Counted from the stretch's first letter, positions 42,049-52,471 are shown. The stretch is 64,000 bases of DNA from Bacteroides intestinalis (GCF_003464595.1 NZ_QRZF01000012.1:100990-164989), one strand, 5' to 3'. Numbers and translations are program-made. The notes: generated by a model from the sequence alone, not told the origin.

Positions 42049-43866
42049 ATGAAGAAATTATTTATTGCGTTATCTTTGGTAACGTTTTTTAGTTTGGAGA
42101 GTTCGGCACAATGGAAACCGGCCGGAGATAAGATTAAAACAGAATGGGCGGAGCAAATTGATCCTTCAAATGTATTGCCCGAGTATCCAAGACCCATTAT
42201 GCAGCGTAATGATTGGAAAAACCTGAATGGGCTGTGGGATTACGCCATTATTGATAAAGGTGGGCATATTCCGGCTGATTTTGAAGGTAAAATACTTGTG
42301 CCGTTTGCTGTGGAATCTTCTTTGTCGGGAGTTGGCAAGAGGATAAACGAAAAGCAGGAATTGGTATATCAACGTAGTTTTGAAGTTCCATCGGCTTGGA
42401 GAGGAAAGCGGATTCTGCTGCATTTCGGTGCTGTAGACTGGAAAACAGATGTATGGGTGAATGATGTTAAGGTGGGAAGCCATACCGGAGGATTCACTCC
42501 ATTTTCTTTTGATATTACCCCGGCTTTATCAGCTAAAGGCAGTAACCGTTTAGTTGTAAAGGTTTGGGACCCCACGGATAGAGGACCTCAGCCGCGTGGT
42601 AAGCAAGTCAGCAGACCGGAGGGTATCTGGTATACTCCTGTTACTGGTATCTGGCAGACTGTATGGCTGGAGCCTGTTAGTGGAAAACATATTGAAAACC
42701 TTCGCATCACTCCTGATATTGATCGTAATTTGTTGACAGTAAAGGCTGAACTGAATGCCAATTGTGCAACAGACCTTGTTGAAGTGAATGTGTATGATGG
42801 CAATCAGCTGGTAGCTGCCGGTAAAAGTATCAATGGAGAAGCTGTAGAGGTAGCGATGCCCGAAAATGCTAAATTATGGAGCCCTGATTCTCCTTTCCTT
42901 TATACCTTGAAAGTAAGTTTGAAGGATGGAAATAAAATTGTGGACAAGGTGGATAGTTATGCTGCTATGCGTAAATATTCTACTCGCCGGGATGCTAACG
43001 GTATTGTACGCCTGGAATTGAATAATGAAGCGTTGTTCCAGTTCGGACCGCTTGATCAGGGTTGGTGGCCTGATGGTTTGTATACAGCTCCTACGGATGA
43101 GGCTTTGCTGTATGACATCCAGAAGACGAAAGATTTTGGTTTTAATATGATTCGCAAGCATATTAAAGTTGAGCCTGCTCGTTGGTATACCTATTGTGAT
43201 CAGCTTGGAATTATTGTATGGCAAGATATGCCGAGTGGTGACCGCAATCCACAATGGCAGATGCGTCAATATTTTAATGGTACGGAAATGAAGCGTTCTG
43301 CTGAATCTGAAGGTTATTATCGCAAAGAATGGAAGGAAATCATAGATTGTCTGTATTCTTATCCTTGTATTGGTACCTGGGTGCCGTTCAACGAAGCTTG
43401 GGGACAGTTTAAAACGGTAGAAATAGCTGAATGGACAAAGCAATATGATCCGACCCGTCTGGTGAATCCGGCAAGTGGTGGTAACCATTATCCTTGTGGT
43501 GATATGCTTGACCTGCACCATTATCCTGCACCGGAAATGTTTTTGTATGACGGTCAGCGTGCAACGGTTTTAGGTGAATATGGCGGCATAGGTCTGGTAT
43601 TGAAAGATCACCTTTGGGAACCGAACCGTAACTGGGGTTATGTACAGTTCAATTCTTCTAAAGAGGCTACGGATGAATATGTGAAGTATGCCGATATGTT
43701 ATATCGGATGATTGACAGAGGATTCTCGGCAGCTGTTTATACGCAGACTACTGACGTAGAAGTGGAAGTGAATGGTTTTATAACTTATGACCGTAAAGTA
43801 ATCAAGTTGGATGAAAAGCGTGTGAAAGAAATTAATACACGTATTTGTAATTCATTAAAGAAATAA
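42049..43866 (+). CDS. Glycoside hydrolase family 2 enzyme
   Basis: A 605-aa secreted enzyme (signal peptide to about residue 20, SSAQ) with the three classical GH2 domains: jelly-roll sugar-binding (~45-215: RNDWKNLNGLWDYAI, HFGAVDWKTDVWVNDVKVG, HTGGFTPFSFDIT), immunoglobulin-like (~216-320) and TIM barrel (~320-600: GFNMIRKHIKVEPARWYTYC). The acid/base glutamate is in VPFNEAWGQF (Glu449) and the nucleophile in LGEYGG (Glu510). GH2 members remove beta-linked galactose, glucuronate, mannose or other sugars; specificity is not evident. 24 bp upstream of the hybrid sensor gene, so probably co-transcribed with it. Confidence 0.9.
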   Translation: MKKLFIALSLVTFFSLESSAQWKPAGDKIKTEWAEQIDPSNVLPEYPRPIMQRNDWKNLNGLWDYAIIDKGGHIPADFEGKILVPFAVESSLSGVGKRINEKQELVYQRSFEVPSAWRGKRILLHFGAVDWKTDVWVNDVKVGSHTGGFTPFSFDITPALSAKGSNRLVVKVWDPTDRGPQPRGKQVSRPEGIWYTPVTGIWQTVWLEPVSGKHIENLRITPDIDRNLLTVKAELNANCATDLVEVNVYDGNQLVAAGKSINGEAVEVAMPENAKLWSPDSPFLYTLKVSLKDGNKIVDKVDSYAAMRKYSTRRDANGIVRLELNNEALFQFGPLDQGWWPDGLYTAPTDEALLYDIQKTKDFGFNMIRKHIKVEPARWYTYCDQLGIIVWQDMPSGDRNPQWQMRQYFNGTEMKRSAESEGYYRKEWKEIIDCLYSYPCIGTWVPFNEAWGQFKTVEIAEWTKQYDPTRLVNPASGGNHYPCGDMLDLHHYPAPEMFLYDGQRATVLGEYGGIGLVLKDHLWEPNRNWGYVQFNSSKEATDEYVKYADMLYRMIDRGFSAAVYTQTTDVEVEVNGFITYDRKVIKLDEKRVKEINTRICNSLKK

Positions 43867-43878
43867 TCTTTCCTAAAA

Positions 43879-43885
43879 AAGGAGG
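43879..43885 (+). promoter_or_regulatory. Strong Shine-Dalgarno sequence for the hybrid sensor gene
   Basis: AAGGAGG, 5 bp before the ATG at 43891, in a genome where most genes lack a recognisable SD; it supports the chosen start. Confidence 0.6.
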
Positions 43886-43890
43886 GAACT

Positions 43891-46800
43891 ATGAATCGAA
43901 CTATTATAAAGCTTTTCTTCTGTTTGTGCATAGTGACGGCATTGCCGTCCTATGCCTATAATACCGTTCACTATTATTTCAGAACGGTAGATATCAGAAA
44001 TGGTCTTTCACAGAACTCTGTGAACAGGATTTTTCAGGACAAGAAAGGCTTTATGTGGTTTGGTACTAAAGATGGTTTGAGCCGCTACGATGGCTTGTCT
44101 TTCCGTATCTATAACAATGAAAATTCAAATCTGGGCAGGAATTTCATAACGGTACTTTATGAAGATAGTAAAGGGAATATATGGGTAGGTACTGATGGCG
44201 GACTTTATATCTATAACCCTATACTTGACTCTTTTACTGAATTCAATTTAGTAAGTGATAAAGGAACCGTTATTCGGGATTTTGTGACGATGATAAGGTG
44301 TGATGAGCACTCAAATATTTGGATATCAGTTGAAAACCAGGGGTTGTTCTGTTATAATAGTGATGAAAACAAATTACGGAATTACCTTCATGATGCAGGA
44401 CTGGCCAATGTTCATCGCTTTTGGTTAAATGGGAATACCTGTTGGCTGGCATTGTATGGAGATAATCTTTACTATACAAAGGCTGGCTTTGAATCGCCTT
44501 TGCAGCCTTTTAAAGATGCAAATGGTAATGAAATATTTAAAGGTGACATCATCAATTGTGAGGTTGTCGGTCCTCATAATTACACTTATATAGCATCATC
44601 CAACGGATTGACTGAAGTTAATTTTGTGACAGGCAAATCCCGTAGGATTTTGGATGCTTTTGCACGTACGTTGGAATTTAAATCCGATGATGAATTATGG
44701 GTAGGGACGGAAAAGGGATTGTATATCTATAATTTGACGACTAACAAGATCACACATCTGACAGTACCCGATCAAGATGATTCCTATGCGCTATCAGACA
44801 ATGCTATTTATTCTATTTATCGCGATAGGGAGAATGGAATGTGGGTAGGTTCTTATTTTGGTGGCGTGAATTATTATCCGTATCAATGGACCTATTTTGA
44901 GAAGTTTTATCCGAGAGAGGAGATTAAGTTTTTTGGCCGTCGGGTGCGTGAAATATGTGAAGGTAATGATGGTACTTTATGGATAGGTACCGAAGATAAA
45001 GGATTGTTTAATTTTAATCCTGAGACAGAAGAGATGGTGCCATTTGAGCACCCGGATATATATAAAAACGTTCATGCCCTTTGTCTGGATGGAGATGATT
45101 TATGGGTAGGTACTTTTTCCAGGGGGCTGAATAAGGTGAATTTACGCACAAGGCAAGTGAAGCATTACTCCAGAGATAAGGGTGAGAATTCGTTGACTGC
45201 CAGTGATGCTTTCACTGTTTGTAAGACAACTGCCGAAGATATCTGGATAGGAACGACATCCGGTTTGTTCAAATACAACCGCTCTCTTGATAATTTTACT
45301 CATATTCCACAATTAGGAAGTTTGTTTGTTTATGATATTTTGGAAGACTTTGAGGGGAATTTGTGGTTTGCTACTTTCTCGAATGGGGTATTCTCTTATA
45401 ATACTCAGACTCAGCAATGGAAGAGTTATCTTTCAAATGAAAAAGATTCGACCTCACTCTCTTATAATAAAGTGATTTCTATTTACGAGGATAGTAAGAA
45501 GCGTTTATGGTTTATGACGATGGGGAAGGGGTTCTGCCGTTATAATCGGGAAACGGATAACTTTACACGTTATGACACGTCAAAAGGGCTTCCTAACAAT
45601 ACCGTTTACAAGATGGTTGAAGACAGACGGGGAAATCTGTGGGTTACGAGTAATTATGGGCTTACCTGTTTTAATCCGGATACTGAGGCCATGCATGTGT
45701 ACACTACGGCAAATGGATTGCTGAGTAATCAGTTTAATTTCCAGTCTGGATATTGTGACAAAAAGGGGCGCATTTATTTTGGCAGTATTAATGGGTTTGT
45801 CATATTTGATCCGGATAATTTTGTCGAGAATACTTTTCTTCCTCCAGTGGTCATTACTGACTTTTATCTGTTTAATAAACGCCTTTCTGTGGATACTCCG
45901 GGATCCCCTCTACAGCAGAATATAACTTATGCTGACAATATAGAGCTTGATGCAGACCAGAATTCTTTTGCTTTCCAGGTGGCTGCTTTAAGCTATCAGG
46001 CACCAGAGATGAACCGACTGATGTATAAGCTAGAAGGTTTTGATCAGGAATGGTATATGTTGGGGCGAAACTCTATGATTACTTATTCTAATCTACCCTA
46101 TGGAAGTTATACATTGCGCATAAAAGGATCTAATGGTGATGGAAAGTGGAACGATGCGGAACGGGTACTCAATGTACGTATTCATCCTCCTTTTTATTTG
46201 TCAGTGTGGGCATACGTTATTTATGTTATCTTGGTTCTGTGTTCATTGGTTGCCACTATTTTATATTTCAAAAGACGGACGCAACAAAGACATCGGTTGG
46301 CAATGGAGAAATTTGAACGGAAAAAGGAACGTGAACTTTACTCTGCGAAAATCGATTTCTTTACGAATGTAGCGCATGAGATACGCACTCCGCTCACATT
46401 GATAAAAAGTCCGCTTGAGAATGTCCTGCTTTCTAAGGAGGTTTCTGACGAGATCAGGGACGATTTGGAAGTGATGGATCTGAATACAAACCGTTTGCTT
46501 GATTTAGTGAATCAATTGCTTGATTTCCGTAAAACGGAGACGCAAGGATTTCAATTGAACTTTGTGGAATATGACGTTGTAGATATATTGCAAAAGACCT
46601 ATAAGCGTTTTAAGCCTTTGGCACGTGAGAAGGGGCTGAAACTTACCATTGATTCTCCGGAAAGTCTATATGCCTCGGTGGATAGGGAAGGACTGACCAA
46701 GATCATCAGTAATTTGATGACAAATGGCGTGAAATATTCGGAAACATATATCCGCATTAAACTGTACGTTGAGGGGGATCAGATGTTGCTCCTGGCATGT

Positions 46801-47841
46801 AATGACGGACGTGTGGTTCCGATGGAGATGCGCGAAGAGATATTTAAACCGTTCGTTCAATACAAAGCCGGAGTGTTACATTCTGTTTCCGGTACGGGTA
46901 TAGGGTTGCCTTTGGCGCGTTCGCTTGCCGAACTTCATGGAGGGACTTTGTGTATGGTGGATTCCATGGAAAACAATCAGTTCTTGCTCTCACTTCCGAT
47001 AAAACATGCCCATACAATACAGACAAAAGAGCAAGTTGTTCATGAAGAGTCTATTGAAAGGCAGGAGGTTGACGAAGAACCTGATTTGCAAAATCGTTAT
47101 ACATTGCTTGTTGTAGAGGATAGTTTGGAAATGCAGGCGTTCATCGTGAAACAATTATCAGCGAAATACCGGGTTTTGACAGCATTGAATGGTGTGGAAG
47201 CCTTGAAAGTATTGGAAGAACATACCGTCAATCTGGTTATTTCGGATGTCATGATGCCTGAAATGGATGGATTGGAATTATGTGAGCATTTAAAGTCTGC
47301 GGTTGATTATAGTCATATTCCTGTGATTCTATTGACGGCTAAGACCACTCTTCAGGCTAAGATAGAAGGCATGAAGCTTGGAGCGGATGTTTATATAGAG
47401 AAACCTTTTTCTGTGGAATATCTTAAGGTTTGTGTTTCTAATTTGCTAAGTAACCGTGAGAAACTTCGTGTTGCTTTCGTCCATTCTCCTTTTGAACAGG
47501 TCAACAGTATGGCAATGACTAAAGCGGATGAAACTTTTTTAAAGACATTGAAAGAAGTAGTAGTTGCAAATATGCAGGATCCGGACTTTAATTTGGATGA
47601 TATGGCAAGCCAGCTGAACATGAGCCGTTCGAGCCTTAACAGGAAAATAAAAGGTATATTGGATATGACTCCGAATGATTACATTCGTTTGGAGCGTTTA
47701 AAGAAAGCGGTGCAATTACTCAAAGAGGGGGAATGTCGGATAAATGAGGTTTGTTACATGATCGGTTTTAATACCCCTTCTTATTTTGCCAAATGCTTCC
47801 AGAAACAGTTTGGCGTTCTGCCTAAGGACTTTATAAAATAG
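43891..47841 (+). CDS. Hybrid two-component system sensor/regulator
   Basis: A 1316-aa one-piece HTCS. Order: signal peptide (~1-22); two-propeller periplasmic sensor made of repeated reg_prop units (~30-680, many G-x-x-W-V/I-G-T turns such as NIWVGTDGGLYIY, DDLWVGTFSRGLNKV); Y_Y_Y domain (~690-765); transmembrane helix (~768-795); HisKA with phospho-accepting His829 (VAHEIRTPLTL); HATPase (~890-1040, GTGIGLPLARSLAELHGG); receiver with Asp1119 (ISDVMMPEMDG); AraC-type HTH (~1210-1316). It senses a glycan fragment in the periplasm and activates a polysaccharide utilisation locus. Likely targets are the neighbouring GH, oxidoreductase and SusC/D genes. Confidence 0.96.
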   Translation: MNRTIIKLFFCLCIVTALPSYAYNTVHYYFRTVDIRNGLSQNSVNRIFQDKKGFMWFGTKDGLSRYDGLSFRIYNNENSNLGRNFITVLYEDSKGNIWVGTDGGLYIYNPILDSFTEFNLVSDKGTVIRDFVTMIRCDEHSNIWISVENQGLFCYNSDENKLRNYLHDAGLANVHRFWLNGNTCWLALYGDNLYYTKAGFESPLQPFKDANGNEIFKGDIINCEVVGPHNYTYIASSNGLTEVNFVTGKSRRILDAFARTLEFKSDDELWVGTEKGLYIYNLTTNKITHLTVPDQDDSYALSDNAIYSIYRDRENGMWVGSYFGGVNYYPYQWTYFEKFYPREEIKFFGRRVREICEGNDGTLWIGTEDKGLFNFNPETEEMVPFEHPDIYKNVHALCLDGDDLWVGTFSRGLNKVNLRTRQVKHYSRDKGENSLTASDAFTVCKTTAEDIWIGTTSGLFKYNRSLDNFTHIPQLGSLFVYDILEDFEGNLWFATFSNGVFSYNTQTQQWKSYLSNEKDSTSLSYNKVISIYEDSKKRLWFMTMGKGFCRYNRETDNFTRYDTSKGLPNNTVYKMVEDRRGNLWVTSNYGLTCFNPDTEAMHVYTTANGLLSNQFNFQSGYCDKKGRIYFGSINGFVIFDPDNFVENTFLPPVVITDFYLFNKRLSVDTPGSPLQQNITYADNIELDADQNSFAFQVAALSYQAPEMNRLMYKLEGFDQEWYMLGRNSMITYSNLPYGSYTLRIKGSNGDGKWNDAERVLNVRIHPPFYLSVWAYVIYVILVLCSLVATILYFKRRTQQRHRLAMEKFERKKERELYSAKIDFFTNVAHEIRTPLTLIKSPLENVLLSKEVSDEIRDDLEVMDLNTNRLLDLVNQLLDFRKTETQGFQLNFVEYDVVDILQKTYKRFKPLAREKGLKLTIDSPESLYASVDREGLTKIISNLMTNGVKYSETYIRIKLYVEGDQMLLLACNDGRVVPMEMREEIFKPFVQYKAGVLHSVSGTGIGLPLARSLAELHGGTLCMVDSMENNQFLLSLPIKHAHTIQTKEQVVHEESIERQEVDEEPDLQNRYTLLVVEDSLEMQAFIVKQLSAKYRVLTALNGVEALKVLEEHTVNLVISDVMMPEMDGLELCEHLKSAVDYSHIPVILLTAKTTLQAKIEGMKLGADVYIEKPFSVEYLKVCVSNLLSNREKLRVAFVHSPFEQVNSMAMTKADETFLKTLKEVVVANMQDPDFNLDDMASQLNMSRSSLNRKIKGILDMTPNDYIRLERLKKAVQLLKEGECRINEVCYMIGFNTPSYFAKCFQKQFGVLPKDFIK

Positions 47842-47913
47842 CGATGGGGAGCGTTTGGAACTATTTTTGCATTGTTTGAGTAGATTTTTATATTTTATAT
47901 CTTAAGATTTCAC

Positions 47914-47921
47914 TACTTTTG
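47914..47921 (+). promoter_or_regulatory. -7 promoter element for the oxidoreductase operon
   Basis: TACTTTTG matches TAnnTTTG, 76 bp before the first oxidoreductase gene. A second match, TATTTTTG, lies at 47862-47869. Confidence 0.45.
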
Positions 47922-47997
47922 GGCTGTTATTTTTATATGGATATTCTGCCCGAAAAAAGAAAGGAGTATATTCGGATTTTATTTTAAAGACCATATT

Positions 47998-49290
47998 ATG
48001 AAAGATACATTAATCAACAGAAGAGAATTCCTTAAAAATATAGGGGTGCTTGGAGCCGGGGTGTTGTTGTCAGCAAGTCCTTGGCTTTCTGCTTTTTCGG
48101 AAGTTAAGGAAACTTCCAATGAAAAATGCCGTTTGGCTGTTATTGGGCCGGGATCACGGGGACGCTTTTTGATGAGTTTCCTGGTGCAGAACCCTAAAGT
48201 GGATATTGTGGCATTGTGTGATATTTACCAGCCTTCCATTGATGAGGGGTTGAAACTTGCTCCGAAAGCGAAGGTTTATGATGACTACCGGAGAATACTG
48301 GAGGACAAAACGATTGACGCGGTATTGGTGGCTACTCCCCTTAATTCCCATTGCCAGATTGTACTGGATGCTTTTGACGCCGGTAAACATGTGTTCTGTG
48401 AAAAGACCATAGGCTTTACGATGGAAGAGTGCTACCGTATCTATCAGAAGCACATCAGTACGGGCAAGATATTCTTCACCGGTCAGCAGCGCCTTTTCGA
48501 CCCGCGATATATAAAAGTGATGGAGATGGTACACGCCGGTACATTTGGCGAGATCAATGCCATCCGTACTTTCTGGAACCGAAATGGAGATTGGAGACGG
48601 GAAGTTCCTTCGCCTGAATTGGAGCGTTTGATAAACTGGCGTTTGTATCGCGAATATTCCAAGGGTTTGATGACTGAATTGGCCTGTCATCAGCTACAAA
48701 TCGGAAGCTGGGCTTTGCAAAAGCTTCCTGAGAAGGTGATGGGACATGGAGCTATCACTTACTGGAAAGATGGCCGGGAAGTGTATGACAACGTAAGTTG
48801 TATATATGTGTTTGATAATGGAGTGAAGATGACGTTCGATTCTGTCATATCCAATAAATTCTATGGCCTGGAAGAGCAAATCATGGGTAATCTGGGAACA
48901 GTAGAGCCTGAAAAGGGTAAGTATTATTTTGAGAGTGTAGCCCCTGCACCCGGATTCCTGCAGATGATCAATGATTGGGAGAATAAAGTCTTTGATTCTT
49001 TGCCTTTTGCCGGTACCAGCTGGGCACCGGAAACTGCCAACGAAAACAAGGGAGAATTTATTTTAGGAGAACGTCCCAAATCAGATGGTACTTCTTTGCT
49101 GCTGGAGGCTTTTGTCGAGGCCGTTATTACCCGCAAGCAGCCGAAACGTATAGCCGAAGAGGGTTATTATGCAAGTATGCTGTGCTTATTGGGCGATCAG
49201 GCTTTGCAGGAAGAAAAAGTACTTTACTTCCCCGATGAGTATAAAATAGATTATCTGAATCATAAAGCTAAAACAATAGAAGCCGTATGA
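47998..49290 (+). CDS. Tat-exported Gfo/Idh/MocA oxidoreductase 1
   Basis: A 430-aa NAD(P)-type sugar oxidoreductase with a Tat-like signal (NRREFLKNIGVLGAGVLLS, ~7-25). The Rossmann fold has LAVIGPGSRGRFLMSFL (~47-63), VALCDI and VLVATPLNSH, and the family lysine motif reads VFCEKTIG (a T instead of the usual P after EK). The C-terminal substrate domain includes LMTELACHQLQIGSWAL. Such enzymes carry a tightly bound cofactor loaded before export and act in the periplasm. With the second oxidoreductase and the DUF1080 protein downstream it matches the 3-keto-glycoside pathway described for B. thetaiotaomicron; its own reaction could be oxidation or reduction at C3. Confidence 0.85.
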   Translation: MKDTLINRREFLKNIGVLGAGVLLSASPWLSAFSEVKETSNEKCRLAVIGPGSRGRFLMSFLVQNPKVDIVALCDIYQPSIDEGLKLAPKAKVYDDYRRILEDKTIDAVLVATPLNSHCQIVLDAFDAGKHVFCEKTIGFTMEECYRIYQKHISTGKIFFTGQQRLFDPRYIKVMEMVHAGTFGEINAIRTFWNRNGDWRREVPSPELERLINWRLYREYSKGLMTELACHQLQIGSWALQKLPEKVMGHGAITYWKDGREVYDNVSCIYVFDNGVKMTFDSVISNKFYGLEEQIMGNLGTVEPEKGKYYFESVAPAPGFLQMINDWENKVFDSLPFAGTSWAPETANENKGEFILGERPKSDGTSLLLEAFVEAVITRKQPKRIAEEGYYASMLCLLGDQALQEEKVLYFPDEYKIDYLNHKAKTIEAV

Positions 49291-49535
49291 AAAATACAGT
49301 TATTACCGCTCGCCGGAAAAAGATAGAATTGCTGACCTTGCTGGCATGTTTCATTATCGGAAACCTGGCCAATTTGTATGCAATAATTTCCTATAAAACC
49401 CCTTTCTCGGAGATGCTGACCTCTATTTTCTATGTCCTGGCATTTTCGTGTGTGCTTTATGCCTTTTGGACCCTATTGCGGCTTTTATTCTATGGAATAA
49501 GAAATCTGCTCCTTAAAAAGAAAATTGAAGTATAG
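49287..49535 (+). CDS. Small two-helix membrane protein between the oxidoreductases
   Basis: An 82-aa protein whose start overlaps the upstream stop (ATGA). Two hydrophobic helices are clear: LLTLLACFIIGNLANLYAII (~14-33) and SIFYVLAFSCVLYAFWTLLR (~44-63), with basic residues at both ends (KNTVITARRKK and RNLLLKKKIEV). No recognisable domain. Its position between two exported oxidoreductases suggests a membrane partner, for example a component that recycles electrons from a bound cofactor or anchors the enzymes. That is inference only. Confidence 0.7.
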   Translation: MKNTVITARRKKIELLTLLACFIIGNLANLYAIISYKTPFSEMLTSIFYVLAFSCVLYAFWTLLRLLFYGIRNLLLKKKIEV

Positions 49536-49588
49536 AGATGATTGAAATAGAATTACTTAATTAATACCAAATTAATACCAATGAGATA

Positions 49589-51007
49589 ATGACAACACGA
49601 AGAGATTTTTTGAAGACCATGACTATGGCTTCTGCCGGATTGGCATTGGGTGCTGGTGATGTACTGGCAAATCCCACCTTTGCATCGCAAAGAAAGATAA
49701 CAGATAAGGTGAAGATTGCCTATATAGGCATTGGCAATCGTGGCGAACAGATTATTGGGGATTTTGCCCGTACCGGTATGGTGGAGGTTGTGGCTTTGTG
49801 TGATGTTGATATGGGAGCCCCCCATACGCAAAAGGTAATGAACCTGTATCCTAAGGCAAAGCGTTTCCGTGATTTTCGCCAGATGTTCGATAAGGCAGGC
49901 GATGAGTTTGATGCTGTAGCTATAGCAACGCCTGACCATTCCCATTTCCCTATTAGTATGCTGGCTCTGGCATCAGGTAAACATGTATACGTAGAGAAGC
50001 CTCTTGCGCGTACTTTCTATGAAGGTGAGTTGTTGATGCAGGCTGCATTGAAACGGCCTAATCTGGTTACCCAGGTGGGTAATCAGGGTCACTCTGAGGC
50101 TAACTACTTCCAGTTTAAGGCATGGATGGATGCCGGTATCATCAAAGATGTAACGGCTGTAACGGCACATATGAATAACCCCCGTCGTTGGCACAAGTGG
50201 GATACAAACATCTATAAGCTTCCTGCAGGACAACAATTGCCGAAGGATATGGAATGGGATCCTTGGTTGGGAGTAACTCCTTATCATGAATATAACAAGG
50301 ACTATCATTTGGGTCAGTGGCGTTGCTGGTACGATTTCGGTATGGGCTGTCTGGGCGACTGGGGTGCACATATCCTGGATACGGTTCATGAGTTCCTGGA
50401 ACTGGGCTTGCCGTACGAAGTGACTATGCAATATGCCAACGGGCATAATGATTTCTTCTTCCCTTATTCTTCCACGATCCTGTTCCGCTTCCCTCAACGT
50501 AAGGGTATGCCGCCGGTTGACATAACCTGGTACGATGGTTTGGATAATCTTCCTCCTATCCCTGCCGGTTATGGTGTATCCGGTCTGGATCCTAATATTC
50601 CTACAACAAACCAGGGAGATGCTCCGGCTGCGAAGTTGAATCCTGGAAAGATTATTTATTCAAAAGAACTTACCTTTAAGGGTGGAAGCCATGGTAGTAC
50701 GCTTTCTATCATTCCGGAAGAAAAGGCAAAGGAAATGGCCGGTAAGTTACCGGAAGTGCCTAAGAGTCCGTCCAATCACTTTGAGAATTTCCTGTTAGCT
50801 TGTATGGGTCAGGAAAAGACTCGTTCTCCGTTTGAAATTAACGGTGTCCTGGGTCAGGTATTCTCATTGGGAGTAATGGCTCAGCGCCTCAATACGCAGT
50901 TGTTCTTTGATCCTCGCACGAAGCAGATTACGAATAATGAATTTGCTAATGCTATGTTGGCCGGAGTACCGCCACGTAAGGGATGGGATGAGTTTTATAA
51001 AATGTAA
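49589..51007 (+). CDS. Tat-exported Gfo/Idh/MocA oxidoreductase 2
   Basis: A 472-aa enzyme with a Tat motif and hydrophobic core (TTRRDFLKTMTMASAGLALG, ~2-21). The Rossmann region has IAYIGIGNRGEQIIGDFART, VALCDVD and AIATPDHSH; the family catalytic lysine motif is VYVEKPLAR (~130-138). The C-terminal part contains QWRCWYDFGMGCLGDWGAHI and the substrate-domain histidines. It groups with the exported Gfo/Idh/MocA enzymes that oxidise glycosides at C3. Separated from the small membrane protein gene by 53 bp and from the DUF1080 gene by 39 bp. Substrate breadth cannot be read from sequence. Confidence 0.88.
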   Translation: MTTRRDFLKTMTMASAGLALGAGDVLANPTFASQRKITDKVKIAYIGIGNRGEQIIGDFARTGMVEVVALCDVDMGAPHTQKVMNLYPKAKRFRDFRQMFDKAGDEFDAVAIATPDHSHFPISMLALASGKHVYVEKPLARTFYEGELLMQAALKRPNLVTQVGNQGHSEANYFQFKAWMDAGIIKDVTAVTAHMNNPRRWHKWDTNIYKLPAGQQLPKDMEWDPWLGVTPYHEYNKDYHLGQWRCWYDFGMGCLGDWGAHILDTVHEFLELGLPYEVTMQYANGHNDFFFPYSSTILFRFPQRKGMPPVDITWYDGLDNLPPIPAGYGVSGLDPNIPTTNQGDAPAAKLNPGKIIYSKELTFKGGSHGSTLSIIPEEKAKEMAGKLPEVPKSPSNHFENFLLACMGQEKTRSPFEINGVLGQVFSLGVMAQRLNTQLFFDPRTKQITNNEFANAMLAGVPPRKGWDEFYKM

Positions 51008-51046
51008 TAGCATCATATTAAAATAATTAATAGAAGAGATATCAAT

Positions 51047-52387
51047 ATGAAAAAGAATTATTTGTTGCTTCTGTTTGTGTTTTGTGCCTCTATGGTTTCA
51101 GCACAGAACTGGGAGCCTCTTTTCAATGGAAAGAATCTGAGTGGCTGGAAGAAGCTGAATGGTAAAGCCGAATACAAAGTAGTGGATGGCGCTATTGTGG
51201 GCGTTTCAAAGATGAATACTCCTAATACCTTCTTGGCTACCAAGAAAAACTATGGTGACTTTATCCTGGAATTTGATTTTAAGATAGACGATGGATTGAA
51301 TTCTGGCGTACAAGTACGTAGTGAAAGCAAGAAAGACTATCAGAAGGGCCGTGTACATGGCTATCAGTTTGAAATAGACCCTTCAAAGCGTGCATGGTCG
51401 GGTGGTATCTATGATGAGGCTCGACGTAACTGGCTGTATCCTTTGACACAGAATCCGGCAGCTAAAACAGCTTTCAAAAATAATGAGTGGAACAAGGCTC
51501 GTATTGAGGCTGTAGGCAATTCTATTGCTACCTGGATTAATGGAGTACCTTGTGCTAATATTTGGGATGATATGACTCCTGTAGGCTTTATTGCTTTGCA
51601 AGTACATGCTATCGGTAATGCTGCTGATGAAGGAAAGACTGTTAGCTGGAAGAATATCCGCATTTGTACTACAGATGTAGAACGTTACCAGACAGCTCAG
51701 AAAGCACCGGAAATAAATGTTATTCCTAATACAATTTCTCCGAACGAAGCCAAAGAAGGTTGGGCACTCCTTTGGGATGGAAAAACTTCCGAAGGCTGGA
51801 GAGGAGCCCGATTGAACTCTTTCCCGGAAAAGGGCTGGAAGATGGAAGACGGCATCCTGAAAGTAATGAAGAGCGGTGGTGCGGAATCTGCTAACGGTGG
51901 TGATATCGTAACAACTAAAAAGTACAAGAATTTTATTTTGAAAGTAGATTTCAAGATTACTGAAGGTGCTAATAGTGGTGTGAAGTATTTTGTTAGTCCT
52001 GATATGAATAAGGGAGCCGGTTCAGCTATCGGTTGCGAGTTCCAGATTCTTGATGATGACAAGCACCCGGATGCTAAGCTAGGCGTAAAGGGTAACCGTA
52101 AATTGGGTTCGCTTTACGATTTGATTCCTGCTCCGGCAAACAAACCTTTCAATAAGAAAGACTTTAATACAGCTATGATTGTTGTGAAAGGTGACCATGT
52201 AGAACATTGGTTGAATGGTGTGAAGCTCATTGAATACACACGCCAGAATGAAATGTGGGATGCATTGGTTGCTTATAGTAAATACAGAGATTGGCCTAAT
52301 TTCGGAAATCATGAGTCCGGAAATATCCTTTTGCAAGATCATGGAGATGAAGTTTGGTTTAAGAATGTAAAGATCAAAGAATTGTAA
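51047..52387 (+). CDS. Double DUF1080 (3-keto-glycoside lyase/hydrolase-type) protein
   Basis: A 446-aa secreted protein (signal peptide to VSAQ, ~20) made of two DUF1080 concanavalin-like domains, ~22-205 and ~235-445. Each opens with an [15 protein letters not shown] or [16 protein letters not shown] motif, then an [20 protein letters not shown] or [20 protein letters not shown] motif, and contains GYQFEIDP / [14 protein letters not shown] and a [11 protein letters not shown] / [11 protein letters not shown] segment. DUF1080 proteins act on 3-keto-disaccharides or 3-keto-glycosides, breaking the glycosidic bond after C3 oxidation. The tandem arrangement could give two active sites or one catalytic plus one binding domain. 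Confidence 0.87.
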   Translation: MKKNYLLLLFVFCASMVSAQNWEPLFNGKNLSGWKKLNGKAEYKVVDGAIVGVSKMNTPNTFLATKKNYGDFILEFDFKIDDGLNSGVQVRSESKKDYQKGRVHGYQFEIDPSKRAWSGGIYDEARRNWLYPLTQNPAAKTAFKNNEWNKARIEAVGNSIATWINGVPCANIWDDMTPVGFIALQVHAIGNAADEGKTVSWKNIRICTTDVERYQTAQKAPEINVIPNTISPNEAKEGWALLWDGKTSEGWRGARLNSFPEKGWKMEDGILKVMKSGGAESANGGDIVTTKKYKNFILKVDFKITEGANSGVKYFVSPDMNKGAGSAIGCEFQILDDDKHPDAKLGVKGNRKLGSLYDLIPAPANKPFNKKDFNTAMIVVKGDHVEHWLNGVKLIEYTRQNEMWDALVAYSKYRDWPNFGNHESGNILLQDHGDEVWFKNVKIKEL

Positions 52388-52404
52388 TTAATATTATGTC
52401 TTCG

Positions 52405-52440
52405 AAAAGGGCAAGTTGCAGCATTGTGGCTTGCCTTTTT
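52405..52440 (+). terminator. Rho-independent terminator after the DUF1080 gene
   Basis: An 11-bp stem (AAAAGGGCAAG / CTTGCCTTTTT, one G-U pair) with a 14-nt loop and a T-run, 18 bp after the stop codon. It would separate the oxidoreductase operon from the ApbE-like gene. Confidence 0.75.
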
Positions 52441-52471
52441 CATTTTTTCTCTAAGAAACACAGACTTGAAA

